A stretch of 64,000 nt of DNA from an uncultured Pseudomonadota bacterium. Its GTDB lineage: Bacteria > Pseudomonadota > Gammaproteobacteria > Burkholderiales > Usitatibacteraceae. Positions 35,596 through 44,146 of this stretch are shown piece by piece. The position numbers and the translations under genes were made by a program. Under the pieces are notes generated by a model. The model saw nothing but the letters and a program-made list of their open reading frames with translations. It was not told the DNA's origin and ran no database searches. Numbering within the stretch: position 1 is the first letter of the stretch; the number at the start of each line of letters is the position of its first letter. The stretch lies in assembly GCA_937898635.1 (NCBI GenBank), contig CALEJW010000069.1:1-64000 (forward strand), read 5' to 3'.

Positions 35596-36596
35596 AAGTG
35601 ATCGTCACCGGGGCCGCCGGCTTTATCGGCTCCAACATCGTGAAGGCGCTCAACGCGCGGGGGGTGACCGACATCGTCGCCGTGGACAACCTCACGCGCG
35701 CGGAGAAGATGCCCAACCTCGCCGACTGCGAGATCGCCGACTACCTGGACAAGCTGGACTTCATCGGGCGCGTCCGGGCCGACGAGCTCGACACGGATGT
35801 CGCCGCGGTCCTGCACCAGGGCGCGTGCTCGGACACGATGGAAGCCGACGGCCGCTACATGATGGAGAACAACTACGGCCATTCGCGCGACCTCCTCGAC
35901 TGGTGCCAGCGCTTCGAGGTCCCGTTCATCTACGCCTCCTCGGCCTCGGTGTACGGCGCGGGGCGCACGTTCCGGGAGTCGCGCGAGCACGAGCGCCCGC
36001 TCAACGTCTACGGCTACTCGAAGTTCCTCTTCGACCAGGTGGTCCGCCGCCGCCTCGCCGCGCGCACGGCGCAGGTCGCGGGCTTCCGCTACTTCAACGT
36101 CTACGGCCCGCGCGAGACCCACAAGGGCCGCATGGCCTCCGTGGCCTTCCACTTCTTCAACCAGTACGTCGCCGAGGGTCGCGTGCGCCTCTTCGAGGGC
36201 AGCGGCGGCTTCGGGCCGGGCGAGCAGGTGCGCGACTTCGTGAGCGTGGAGGACGCCGTCAAGGTGAACCTCTTCTTCCTCGACCACCCCGAGATCTCCG
36301 GGATCTTCAACGTCGGCACCGGGCGGGCGCAGTCCTTCAACGACGTGGCCTGCGCCACGGTGAACGCGGTGCGCCGCGCGCGCGGCGAGGCCCCGGCCTC
36401 GCTCGACGAACTGAAGGCGGCGGGGATCATCGAGTACATCGCCTTCCCGCCGCAGCTCGTCGGCAAGTACCAGAGCTTCACCCAGGCGGACATGTCCGCG
36501 CTCCGTGCGGCGGGATACGGCGAGCCCTTCCTCGGGGTGGACGAGGGCGTCGGACGCTACGTGGCCGCGCGCCTGGCGGCCGGGGAGGGCGCTTGA
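35592..36596 (+). CDS. hldD: ADP-L-glycero-D-manno-heptose 6-epimerase
   Basis: A 334-residue short-chain-type epimerase that finishes ADP-heptose for the LPS inner core. VTGAAGFIGSNIVKALN binds NADP, HQGACSDTMEADGRYMM is a HldD hallmark, the catalytic Tyr/Lys pair is in YGYSKFLFD, and RYFNVYGPRE and GGFGPGEQVRDFV complete the match. ATGA overlap with hldE1 and TTGA overlap with the next small gene show tight coupling. Confidence 0.97.
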   Translation: MKVIVTGAAGFIGSNIVKALNARGVTDIVAVDNLTRAEKMPNLADCEIADYLDKLDFIGRVRADELDTDVAAVLHQGACSDTMEADGRYMMENNYGHSRDLLDWCQRFEVPFIYASSASVYGAGRTFRESREHERPLNVYGYSKFLFDQVVRRRLAARTAQVAGFRYFNVYGPRETHKGRMASVAFHFFNQYVAEGRVRLFEGSGGFGPGEQVRDFVSVEDAVKVNLFFLDHPEISGIFNVGTGRAQSFNDVACATVNAVRRARGEAPASLDELKAAGIIEYIAFPPQLVGKYQSFTQADMSALRAAGYGEPFLGVDEGVGRYVAARLAAGEGA

Positions 36597-37198
36597 GGCA
36601 TTCCCTGCGGGTCCTCGGAGCCGCGCTGGCGATCGCCGCACTCGCGGGCGCCTGTGCGAGCGCGCCGGTCGCCCCGCCGGCATCGCCGACGCCTGCGCCG
36701 GCTCCCCGCAATCTCGCGGCCAACGCCGGCTTCGAGGCCGATCCGTCGCCGGGGCGGGAATGCCCGCCGTCCTGGTGGTGCACCATGCACTCGGACACGG
36801 GGTCGTTCCGCTTTTCGCTCGCCCGGGACGCGGGCTCCAACGGCCGCTTCCTCCAGGTGACGCGCGTGAGGCCGGAGCCCTGGGCGCTCGTGACCCAGGT
36901 GTTCCTCGCGGACGGCCTCGTGGGCAAGCGCGTGCGCGTATCGGCCTCGGTCAATACCGAAGACCTCGAGGAAGGCGCGGGGGCTGGACCGATGGTGATG
37001 CTCCAGGCCGTCGGCGGCCGCGTGATCGGCCACCGGCAGGTCACTCTTGCGCGCGGCCCGGGTTGGCGGCGCGAGGTCGCCGAGATCGAGATCGCCGCGG
37101 GGACCCACCAGGTCGAGATCGCGCTGCTGGTGGAGGGCGGCGGCACCGTCGGTTTCGACGACATCGAGGCCGTCGTCCTGCCGGCCGGAGGCCACTAG
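36593..37198 (+). CDS. Exported protein with CBM-like jelly-roll domain, possible lipoprotein
   Basis: A 201-residue envelope protein I cannot name. Residues 1-22 are a signal sequence (LRVLGAALAIAALAGACAS); the Cys lies in a weak lipobox (AGAC), so it may be a lipoprotein. A Pro/Ala linker follows. Residues about 38-200 start NLAANAGFEADPS and end GTVGFDDIEAVVLP, the start and end motifs of carbohydrate-binding jelly-roll modules like CBM_4_9. Two Cys in GRECPPSWWCTM could pair. The TTG at 36593 overlaps the hldD stop and follows GGGGAGGG, so it is coupled to heptose synthesis. A role at the cell surface, possibly sugar binding, is inferred only. Confidence 0.7.
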   Translation: MRHSLRVLGAALAIAALAGACASAPVAPPASPTPAPAPRNLAANAGFEADPSPGRECPPSWWCTMHSDTGSFRFSLARDAGSNGRFLQVTRVRPEPWALVTQVFLADGLVGKRVRVSASVNTEDLEEGAGAGPMVMLQAVGGRVIGHRQVTLARGPGWRREVAEIEIAAGTHQVEIALLVEGGGTVGFDDIEAVVLPAGGH

Positions 37199-37201
37199 CC
37201 C

Positions 37202-38089
37202 ATGTTCCCCACCCTCGAGCAGTTCGTCGGCAACACGCCCCTGGTGCGCCTGCAGCGGATCCCGGGCCGCACGACCAACGCGATCCTCGCGAAGCTCGAA
37301 GGCAACAACCCCGCGGGGTCGGTGAAGGACCGGCCGGCGCTCTCGATGGTCCTGGGCGCGGAGCGCCGCGGGGAGATCAGGCCCGGCGACACGCTCATCG
37401 AGGCGACCAGCGGCAATACGGGCATCGCGCTCGCGATGGCCGCGGCGATGCGCGGCTACCGGATGGTCCTGGTGATGCCCGAGCACCTTTCGGTCGAGCG
37501 CCGCCAGACCATGGCCGCCTTCGGCGCGCGCTTCGTCCTGACCGCGGAGAAGGGCGGCATGGAACTCGCGCGCGACACCGCCGAGCGCATGCGGGATGCG
37601 GGAGAGGGCGTGATCCTCGACCAGTTCGCCAATCCCGACAACCCGCTCGCGCACTACACGGGCACGGGTCCGGAGATCTGGCGCGACACGCAGGGGCGGA
37701 TCACGCACTTCGTGGCGACGATGGGCACCACGGGCACCATCATGGGCGTCTCGCGCTTCCTCAAGGAGAAGAACCCCGCGATCCAGGTGGTGGGCGTGCA
37801 CCCCGGGCCCGGGGCCAGCGTGCCGGGCATCCGCAAGTGGCCCGAGGCCTACCAGCCGCGCATCTACGATCGCGCCCGGGTCGACCGCATCATCGAGGTA
37901 TCGCAGCCGGAGAGCGAGGAAATGGCGCGGCGCCTGGCGGCGGAGGAGGGGATCTTCGCGGGCATCTCCTCGGGCGGCGGGCTCGCGGCGGCCCTCCAGG
38001 TGAGCGCGCAGGCGAAGGACGCGGTGATCGTGCACATCGTCTGCGACCGCGGCGACCGCTACCTCTCGACCGGGGTCTTCCCGGCCTGA
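37202..38089 (+). CDS. cysM: Cysteine synthase B
   Basis: A 295-residue fold-type II PLP enzyme, O-acetylserine sulfhydrylase B, which can also use thiosulfate. NTPLVRLQR, the PLP Lys in NPAGSVKDRPA, EATSGNTGIALA, the phosphate loop TMGTTGTIMG and the CysM-typical GIRKWPEAYQP are seen. It begins 3 bases after the preceding stop and ends a plus-strand run that began at gyrA. It is convergent with the reductase gene, 6 bases away. Confidence 0.95.
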   Translation: MFPTLEQFVGNTPLVRLQRIPGRTTNAILAKLEGNNPAGSVKDRPALSMVLGAERRGEIRPGDTLIEATSGNTGIALAMAAAMRGYRMVLVMPEHLSVERRQTMAAFGARFVLTAEKGGMELARDTAERMRDAGEGVILDQFANPDNPLAHYTGTGPEIWRDTQGRITHFVATMGTTGTIMGVSRFLKEKNPAIQVVGVHPGPGASVPGIRKWPEAYQPRIYDRARVDRIIEVSQPESEEMARRLAAEEGIFAGISSGGGLAAALQVSAQAKDAVIVHIVCDRGDRYLSTGVFPA

Positions 38090-38095
38090 GTCGCG

Positions 38096-39094
38096 CTAGT
38101 CCACCCGGACGAGCTGCTTGCCGAAGTTCTCGCCCTTGAGGAGTCCGATGAAGGCCCCGGGCGCCGATTCGAGGCCCTCCGCGACCGTTTCCCGGTATTT
38201 CAGCCGCCCGGCGGCCACGTGGCCCGCCAGCTCCCGCATGGCGCCGGGCCAGAGGTCCATTCGGTCGCTCACGATGAAGCCCTGCAGGCGCACCCGGTTC
38301 ACGAGGAGCGAGAAGACATTGCGGATGGGGATGTCCTTGCCCTCGTAGCCGGCGATGAGGCCGCACAGCGCGATCCGGGCCCCCGTGTTCACCCGGCGGA
38401 GCACCGCGTCGAGGATCTCGCCGCCGACGTTGTCGAAATAGGCGTCCACGCCGGTGGGCGCGGCGGCCCGCAAGGCCGCGTCGAGCCCGTCCGCCTTGTA
38501 GTCGATGCAGGCGTCGAAGCCGAGCTCCTTCACCGCGTAGTCGCACTTGGCCGGGCCGCCGGCGATGCCCACGGCGCGGCAGCCCGCGAGCCGGGCGAGC
38601 TGGCCCGCGGCGCTGCCCACCGCGCCGCTCGCCGCGGACACCACCACGGTCTCGCCCGGGCGCGGGGTGCAGATCTGCGTGAGACCCATCCAGGCGGTGA
38701 TGCCCGGCATGCCCGCGGCGCCCAGCCAGACGGTCTCGGGCAGTCGCGGGTCCGGGATCTTCACGAGCCCCTTGCCGTCGGAGAGCGCGAAGCGCTGCCA
38801 GCCCTGCGTGCCGAGGACCTTCTCGCCCGCGTCGAAGCCCGGGTGGCGCGAGGAGACGATCTCGCCCACCGTGCCCCCCACCATGGTCTCGCCCAGTTCC
38901 ACGCGCGCGGCGTAGGACCTGGCCTCGTTCATTCGCCCGCGCATGTAGGGATCGAGGGAGAGCCACCTCACCCGGATGAGCACCTGGCCCTCGGCGGGCT
39001 CCGGCACCGCTTCCTCGACGAAGCGGAAATTCGCGGGCTCCACCCGCCCGGCGGGTCGGGAGTCCAGCACCACCTTCAGGTTCGTCTCGCTCAC
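38096..39094 (-). CDS. NADP-dependent oxidoreductase (CurA-like, zinc-free MDR family)
   Basis: A 332-residue medium-chain reductase of the leukotriene B4 12-hydroxydehydrogenase/curcumin reductase branch. RWLSLDPYMRGRMNEA is the family hallmark, MPGITAWMGLTQI follows, the NADP site is VVVSAASGAVGSAAGQLA, and no zinc-binding Cys/His set is present. It reduces the double bond of unsaturated ketones or aldehydes; the natural substrate is unknown. The GTG at 39094 is preferred because GGAGG stands 4 bases before it; an ATG at 39124 has no such site. The neighbours do not suggest a pathway. Confidence 0.85.
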   Translation of the reverse strand: MSETNLKVVLDSRPAGRVEPANFRFVEEAVPEPAEGQVLIRVRWLSLDPYMRGRMNEARSYAARVELGETMVGGTVGEIVSSRHPGFDAGEKVLGTQGWQRFALSDGKGLVKIPDPRLPETVWLGAAGMPGITAWMGLTQICTPRPGETVVVSAASGAVGSAAGQLARLAGCRAVGIAGGPAKCDYAVKELGFDACIDYKADGLDAALRAAAPTGVDAYFDNVGGEILDAVLRRVNTGARIALCGLIAGYEGKDIPIRNVFSLLVNRVRLQGFIVSDRMDLWPGAMRELAGHVAAGRLKYRETVAEGLESAPGAFIGLLKGENFGKQLVRVD

Positions 39095-39174
39095 GGTTCC
39101 TCCGGCTTTGCGCGGCGCACGCATTCGTTGCTAGTCTTGGCTTCCCCCGACCATAGCATTGCGCGTCCCCGCCC

Positions 39175-39948
39175 ATGGCTCCCATCCTCGTCTTCGACAT
39201 CGAAACCGTTCCGGACGTGGCCGGCCTTCGCCGCGCGTGGGACCTCGCGGCGGACGCCTCCGACGAGGCCGTCGCGGAGCTCGCCGCGCAGCGCAGGCGC
39301 CAGGCGACGGGCAGCGACTTCCTGCCCTGCCACCTGCACCGCGTGGTCGCGATCTCCTGCGCGCTGAGGGACCGGGAGGCGGTGCGCGTCTGGTCGCTGG
39401 GAGCCGCGGGCGACGACGAGGCCGAGCTGGTGCGGCGCTTCTTCGACGGCATCGACAAGTACACGCCCCAGCTCGTCTCGTGGAACGGCAGCGGCTTCGA
39501 CCTGCCGGTGCTCCACTATCGCGCGCTCTTCCACGGCATCGCCGCGCCGCGCTACTGGGACCTCGGCGAGGACGACAAGGACTTCAAGTGGAACAACTAC
39601 ATCTCGCGCTTCCACGCCCGCCACGTGGACCTCATGGACCTCCTCGCGGGCTACCAGAACCGCGCCTTCGCGCCGCTCGACGACATCGCCCGGCTCTGCG
39701 GCCTGCCGGGCAAGCTGGGCATGGACGGCGCCAAGGTGTGGCCGGCCTGGCGGGAGGGAAGGATCGAGGCCATCCGCGACTACTGCGAGACCGACGTCGC
39801 CAACACCTACCTCCTGTTCCAGCGCTTCCAGAGAATGCGCGGCGCGCTCTCGCCCGCCGCCTACGACAAGGAGATGGCCCTCTTCCGCGCGTTCCTGGCC
39901 GAGCAGAAGGCGACGCACTGGCGGGAGTTCGCCGAAGCCTGGAAATAG
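39175..39948 (+). CDS. 3'-5' exonuclease related to the PolB exonuclease domain
   Basis: A 257-residue DEDD-superfamily exonuclease with no polymerase part. Exo I is LVFDIETVPD (the two metal carboxylates), exo II VSWNGSGFDLPVL, and exo III YCETDVANTYLL with its Asp. This matches the DNA_pol_B_exo2 family of stand-alone exonucleases. A role in DNA repair is likely but unproved. It is divergent from the reductase and convergent with the acyltransferase, so it forms its own unit. Confidence 0.85.
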   Translation: MAPILVFDIETVPDVAGLRRAWDLAADASDEAVAELAAQRRRQATGSDFLPCHLHRVVAISCALRDREAVRVWSLGAAGDDEAELVRRFFDGIDKYTPQLVSWNGSGFDLPVLHYRALFHGIAAPRYWDLGEDDKDFKWNNYISRFHARHVDLMDLLAGYQNRAFAPLDDIARLCGLPGKLGMDGAKVWPAWREGRIEAIRDYCETDVANTYLLFQRFQRMRGALSPAAYDKEMALFRAFLAEQKATHWREFAEAWK

Positions 39949-39958
39949 GCGCGCGTCC

Positions 39959-41089
39959 CTAGGCGCCGGGCTTGCGGAAGGGGGAGCGCTCGTTCAGCTC
40001 GTCCACGTAGCCCGCCACGCCCGCGCCTTCGCGCGCGAGGAAGTCGTCCACCGCCCGCGCGAACGCCGGGTGGGCGAGCCAGTGGAAGGAGCGGGTCTTC
40101 TCCGGCAGGAATCCGCGGGCGTGCTTGTGCTCGCCCTGGGCGCCGCCCTCGACCCGCCCGATGCCGCGCTCGATCGCGAACTCGATCGCCTGGTAGTAGC
40201 ACGCCTCGAAGTGCAGCCCCGGCACGAACTCGACCGCGCCCCAGTAGCGGCCGTAGAGGGCGCAGGGCGAGAAGAGGTCCAGGGCGGCCGCGACCCGCCG
40301 TCCCTCGCGCTCGGCGATCACGAGGAGGACGCCCCCGGGCATGCGCCGCGCGAGCATGCCGAAGAACTCCCGCGTGAGGTAGGGCGTGGAGCGGTGCGCG
40401 CGGTAGGTGCGGCGGTAGCAGTCCGCGAAGAAGTCCCAGTCGGCCTCGCTCGCCTCGTGCCCGGTGGCGCGGCGGATCACGACGCCCGATTCGGCCACCT
40501 TGCGCCGCTCCTGGCGGATCTTCTTGCGCTTTTCCTGCGAGAGGGCGCCCAGGAAATCGTCGAAGCTCCCGTAGCCGGCATTTCGCCAGTGGAACTGCAC
40601 GCCGCTTCGCTCCATGAGCCCCGCGCGGCGCAGGGCCGGCGCCTCCGCCTCGTCGGGGAAGAGAACGTGCAGCGACGAGGCGCCCTCGCGCTTTGCGAGC
40701 TCCACCAGGTCGCGCGCGAGCGCCTCCCGGACGGCGCCGGAGCGCGCCATCAGCCGCGGCCCCGTCACGGGCGTGAAGGGAACCGCGGCGAGGAGCTTGG
40801 GGTAGTAGGCGAGCCCGTGGCGCTCGTAGGCCTCGGCCCAGGCCCAGTCGAAGACGTACTCGCCGTAGGAGTGCGCCTTCGCGTAGAGCGGCACGGCCCC
40901 GGCGAGCGAGCCGTGCTCCCAGCGCGTGAGGTAGCGGGGCGCCCAGCCGGTGGCGGGCGAGGCGCAGCCCGAGCGGTGCAGGCTGTCCAGGAAGGCGTGG
41001 GAGAGCGTCGGGTTGCCGTCGTGCAGCGCATCCCAGGCTTCGGCGGGAATGCCGTCGAGGGATTCGACGAGGCGGACGGGCTCGGGCAA
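39959..41089 (-). CDS. FemAB-like peptidoglycan/acyltransferase family protein (PF04339)
   Basis: A 376-residue protein with the GNAT-type fold of the DUF482 family, annotated as possible peptidoglycan biosynthesis proteins. Signature parts are NPTLSHAFLDSLHRSGC, RKKIRQERRKV, YRAHRSTPYLTREFF and EGGAQGEHKHARGFLPEKTRSFHW. No signal or membrane segment. Relatives occur widely in Proteobacteria, but no reaction has been fixed to my knowledge. The start appears to be a TTG at 41089 without a visible Shine-Dalgarno, so the N-terminus is uncertain. It is divergent from nadE. Confidence 0.8.
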   Translation of the reverse strand: MPEPVRLVESLDGIPAEAWDALHDGNPTLSHAFLDSLHRSGCASPATGWAPRYLTRWEHGSLAGAVPLYAKAHSYGEYVFDWAWAEAYERHGLAYYPKLLAAVPFTPVTGPRLMARSGAVREALARDLVELAKREGASSLHVLFPDEAEAPALRRAGLMERSGVQFHWRNAGYGSFDDFLGALSQEKRKKIRQERRKVAESGVVIRRATGHEASEADWDFFADCYRRTYRAHRSTPYLTREFFGMLARRMPGGVLLVIAEREGRRVAAALDLFSPCALYGRYWGAVEFVPGLHFEACYYQAIEFAIERGIGRVEGGAQGEHKHARGFLPEKTRSFHWLAHPAFARAVDDFLAREGAGVAGYVDELNERSPFRKPGA

Positions 41090-41102
41090 GGGTCGGGAGA
41101 CT

Positions 41103-41108
41103 TATAAT
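41103..41108 (+). promoter_or_regulatory. Predicted -10 of nadE
   Basis: A perfect TATAAT 62 bases before the nadE ATG in the gap divergent from the acyltransferase gene. No recognisable -35 at 16-18 bases. Confidence 0.48.
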
Positions 41109-41170
41109 GGGCCACCCGATTCTATCCGTCCGCCGCTGCCGCCGGCCCCTCCCGCCAGGTTTCCCGCCCC

Positions 41171-42772
41171 ATGAAGATCGCCGTCGCCCAGATCAACACC
41201 ACCGTGGGCGACTTCGCCGGCAACGCGGCCCGGATCCGCAAGGCCATCGAGGAGGCGCGCGCGGCCGGCGCGGACCTCGTGGTCACGCCGGAAATGGCGC
41301 TCTCGGGCTACCCGCCCGAGGACCTTCTCCTGCGCAATGACTTCTGCGACCTGTGCGAGCGCGAGCTCCTCGGGCTCGCGTCGTTCGCGCCGGAGATCGC
41401 GGTGGTCGTGGGGCACCCGCACCGCGAGGGACGCACGCGCTACAACGCCGCCTCGGTCCTGCGCGGCGGCGCGATCGAGGCGATCTACTTCAAGCAGCGC
41501 CTGCCCAACTACAACGTCTTCGACGAGAAGCGCTACTTCGCCACCGGCGACCGCGCCTGCGTCTTCGAGGCCGGCGGCCGGCGGATCGCCCTCACGATCT
41601 GCGAGGACCTCTGGTTCCCGCAGTCCGCGGCCCAGGCCAAGGCGCAGGGCGCGGAGCTGCTCCTGTCCATCAACGCCTCGCCCTACCACCGCAACAAGCT
41701 CGCCCAGCGCTACGAGGTGATGGGCGCGCGGGTGAAGGAGACCGGCCTGCCGCTGCTCTACGTGCACTGGGTGGGCGGGCAGGACGAGCTCGTCTTCGAC
41801 GGCGCGAGCTTCGGCTTCAGCGACGACGGCACGCTCGGCTACCAGGGCGAGACCTTCCGCGAGGCGGTGGACATCGTGACCTTCGAGGACGGGAGCCTCG
41901 CCGGGCCCCTGGCCCGCCCGCTCACGGAGGAGGAGACGATCTACCGCGCGCTCGTGACGGGCGTTCGCGACTACGTCGAGAAGAACCGCTTTCCCGGCGT
42001 GCTCGTGGGGCTCTCCGGCGGCGTCGACTCCGCGCTCGTCGCGGCCATCTGCGTCGACGCGCTCGGCCCGGAGCGGACGCACGCGGTGATGATGCCGTCG
42101 GACTACACCGCCGCGATGAGCATCGAGGACGCCCGCGAGATGGCCGGGCTCCTCGGGCTCGAGTACTCCGAGATCGCCATCCGGCCCGTGGTGGAGGCGT
42201 TCCGCGCCCAGCTCGCGCCCGCCTTCGCGGGCCTGCCCGAGGACACGACGGAGGAGAACCTCCAGGCGCGCACCCGCGGCACGCTCCTCATGGCGCTCTC
42301 GAACAAGTTCGGCTGGATGGTGGTGAGCACGGGCAACAAGAGCGAGATGGCCACGGGCTACGCGACCCTCTACGGCGACATGGCCGGCGGCTTCGCGCTC
42401 ATCAAGGACGTGGTGAAGACGCTCGTCTACCGCCTCGCCAACTGGCGCAACAGCCTCGGCCGCGTCATTCCGCAGAGGGTCATCGACCGCGCGCCCTCGG
42501 CGGAGCTGCGCCCGGACCAGACCGACCAGGACAGCCTCCCGCCCTACGAGGTGCTCGACGCCGTGGTGGAGCGCTACATGGAGAAGGACATGGAGCCCGA
42601 GACCATCGTGGGGCTGGGCTACGACGCCGAGGCCGTGCGGCGCGTGGTGCACCTCATCCGCGTGAACGAGTACAAGCGCCGCCAGGCGCCGCCGGGCGTT
42701 CGCATCACGCCCCGCGGCTTTGGCAAGGACTGGCGCTATCCGATAACATCGGGGTTCCGACCCGGGACCTGA
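41171..42772 (+). CDS. nadE: Glutamine-dependent NAD+ synthetase
   Basis: A 533-residue two-domain enzyme making NAD+ from deamido-NAD+ with glutamine. The N-terminal nitrilase-type glutaminase has its triad Glu41 (VVTPEMALSGYPPED), Lys108 (YFKQRLPNY) and Cys144 (LTICEDLW). The C-terminal synthetase has the ATP loop LSGGVDSALVA, STGNKSEMATGYATLYGDMAGG and LPPYEVLDAV. Gene pairing with a P-II protein, as here (5-base gap), is usual in Betaproteobacteria. Confidence 0.97.
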   Translation: MKIAVAQINTTVGDFAGNAARIRKAIEEARAAGADLVVTPEMALSGYPPEDLLLRNDFCDLCERELLGLASFAPEIAVVVGHPHREGRTRYNAASVLRGGAIEAIYFKQRLPNYNVFDEKRYFATGDRACVFEAGGRRIALTICEDLWFPQSAAQAKAQGAELLLSINASPYHRNKLAQRYEVMGARVKETGLPLLYVHWVGGQDELVFDGASFGFSDDGTLGYQGETFREAVDIVTFEDGSLAGPLARPLTEEETIYRALVTGVRDYVEKNRFPGVLVGLSGGVDSALVAAICVDALGPERTHAVMMPSDYTAAMSIEDAREMAGLLGLEYSEIAIRPVVEAFRAQLAPAFAGLPEDTTEENLQARTRGTLLMALSNKFGWMVVSTGNKSEMATGYATLYGDMAGGFALIKDVVKTLVYRLANWRNSLGRVIPQRVIDRAPSAELRPDQTDQDSLPPYEVLDAVVERYMEKDMEPETIVGLGYDAEAVRRVVHLIRVNEYKRRQAPPGVRITPRGFGKDWRYPITSGFRPGT

Positions 42773-42777
42773 CCGCC

Positions 42778-43116
42778 ATGAAGAAGATCGAAGCCGTCAT
42801 CAAGCCGTTCAAGCTGGACGAGGTGCGCGAGGCGCTCTCGGAGATCGGGGTGTCCGGACTCACGGTGACCGAGGTGAAGGGCTTCGGGCGGCAGAAGGGC
42901 CATACCGAGCTCTACCGCGGCGCCGAGTACGTGGTCGACTTCCTGCCCAAGGTGAAGGTCGAGGTCGTGGTCGGCGACGCGCTGGTCGAGAAGGCGATCG
43001 AGGCGATCGTGAAGGCCGCCCGCACCGGCAAGATCGGCGACGGCAAGATCTTCGTCTGCGACGTGCCGCAGGTGGTTCGCATCCGCACCGGCGAGACGGG
43101 CGAGGAAGCGGTCTAG
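42778..43116 (+). CDS. glnB: Nitrogen regulatory protein P-II
   Basis: A 112-residue trimeric signal protein that reads 2-oxoglutarate, ATP/ADP and glutamine status. The T-loop Tyr51 of GHTELYRGAEY, the uridylylation site, is conserved. The B-loop GKIGDGKIFV and the C-loop end VVRIRTGETG are intact. K3 and the rest of MKKIEAVIKPFKLDEV are standard. It may be GlnB or GlnK; without a linked amtB, glnB is the likelier label. It is co-transcribed with nadE; P-II proteins are known to contact this NAD synthetase in some bacteria. Confidence 0.94.
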   Translation: MKKIEAVIKPFKLDEVREALSEIGVSGLTVTEVKGFGRQKGHTELYRGAEYVVDFLPKVKVEVVVGDALVEKAIEAIVKAARTGKIGDGKIFVCDVPQVVRIRTGETGEEAV

Positions 43117-43170
43117 GCCCCCCGGGGGCTTTCCTGCTATCCTGACGCGCACTCCCGGGAGACAAAACGC

Positions 43171-43308
43171 ATGCTTCTCGCCGCCTTCTACGTCTTCGCG
43201 ATCGCCGCGATCATCCTGCACTACACGGGCCACCTGAAGCGGTGGAACTGCGAGTGGATCCTGATCGTTCTCGCGATCGCCGTCTTCCCGGCCGTCCTCT
43301 TCCTCTGA
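43171..43308 (+). CDS. Small predicted membrane protein (45 residues)
   Basis: A short gene with good signs of being real: ATG at 43171 preceded by GGGAGA at 8 bases, TGA at 43306, and a clean two-helix layout. Helix 1 is about residues 3-18 (LAAFYVFAIAAIILHY), then the charged turn TGHLKRWNCEW, then helix 2 at about 30-45 (ILIVLAIAVFPAVLFL). I do not recognise the family. It follows glnB by 54 bases and is convergent with mtfA. A 7-bp hairpin directly follows the stop. Confidence 0.6.
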   Translation: MLLAAFYVFAIAAIILHYTGHLKRWNCEWILIVLAIAVFPAVLFL

Positions 43309-43332
43309 GCGGCCGCGCCGGCCGCCTTTCCT
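43309..43332 (+). terminator. Possible weak terminator after the small membrane gene
   Basis: GCGGCCG-CGC-CGGCCGC, a 7-bp stem, is followed by CTTTCCT. It starts one base after the stop codon and overlaps the stop of the convergent mtfA gene. Confidence 0.42.
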
Positions 43333-44143
43333 AGGCAGTCGCGGCGCCGAGCCGCGCGAGCGGATCCTGGCGGTAGAAGCGCCGGAGCTCGCCGTACACC
43401 GCCGGGTAGGCCGGTTCCAGCCACTCCGGCGTCTCGAAGAACGCCTCCGACACCACCGCGAAGAACTCGCCGGGATTCTCCGCGGCGTAGGGGTCGATCG
43501 GCAGCTCGTCGAGCGCCCGGCCCCCGTCGCGCTCCTCCCGTTCCTCGGCCTCTTCCACGCGCCGGCGGAAGTCCCCGTAGGCGCCGGCGAAGGCCTCGCG
43601 CCACCGGGCGAGCGACATCCCGGCGTGCAGGGGCGGGCAGCCGTTGGGTTCTCCGCTGCGCATGTCGAGCTTGTGCGCGAACTCGTGGATCACCACGTTG
43701 TAGCCGGCCACGCGCGCGTCCTCGTCGCCCGCCATCGCGACGTCCTCGTAGGAGAGGATCACCGGCCCGCCGAGCCAGGCCTCCCCTGCCATCGGGTCGT
43801 TCACGAGATGCACGACGCCCGCCTCGTCGACGATCTCGCGCTCGGGGGCGAACTGGCCCGGGTAGACGATCACCTCGCTCCAGCCGTCGTACCACTCGAG
43901 CCCGAGCTCCAGCACGAGGATCGAGGCCTGCGCCGCGACCTGCACGTGCATGAACGGGGTGATCTCGAGGTCGTGGGTGCCGGAGAACTGCTTCGCCGCG
44001 AGGAAACGGCCGGAGAGCGCGCGCAGCCGCTCCGAGTCCTGCGCCGGCATGCCCCGCATGAAGAGGTAGGGCAGCGTGGCGGACTCCCAGAGCCCCTCGT
44101 CGATGGGGGGTGGCTCGCCGCGCCTGCCCAGCCAGCCGAACAT
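43331..44143 (-). CDS. mtfA: MtfA-like zinc metallopeptidase
   Basis: A 270-residue cytoplasmic zincin of the MtfA/M90 family. The zinc site is VVIHEFAHKLDMRSG, with the third ligand Glu in the downstream FFAVVSEAFFETP helix. The family start LPYLFMRGMPAQDSERLR and YDGWSEVIVYPGQF are present. In E. coli MtfA binds the glucose regulator Mlc (DgsA) and so affects ptsG; Mlc was not seen here. It is last in the long minus-strand run, three bases after the GIN-domain gene. Confidence 0.9.
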   Translation of the reverse strand: MFGWLGRRGEPPPIDEGLWESATLPYLFMRGMPAQDSERLRALSGRFLAAKQFSGTHDLEITPFMHVQVAAQASILVLELGLEWYDGWSEVIVYPGQFAPEREIVDEAGVVHLVNDPMAGEAWLGGPVILSYEDVAMAGDEDARVAGYNVVIHEFAHKLDMRSGEPNGCPPLHAGMSLARWREAFAGAYGDFRRRVEEAEEREERDGGRALDELPIDPYAAENPGEFFAVVSEAFFETPEWLEPAYPAVYGELRRFYRQDPLARLGAATA

Positions 44144-44146
44144 GCC

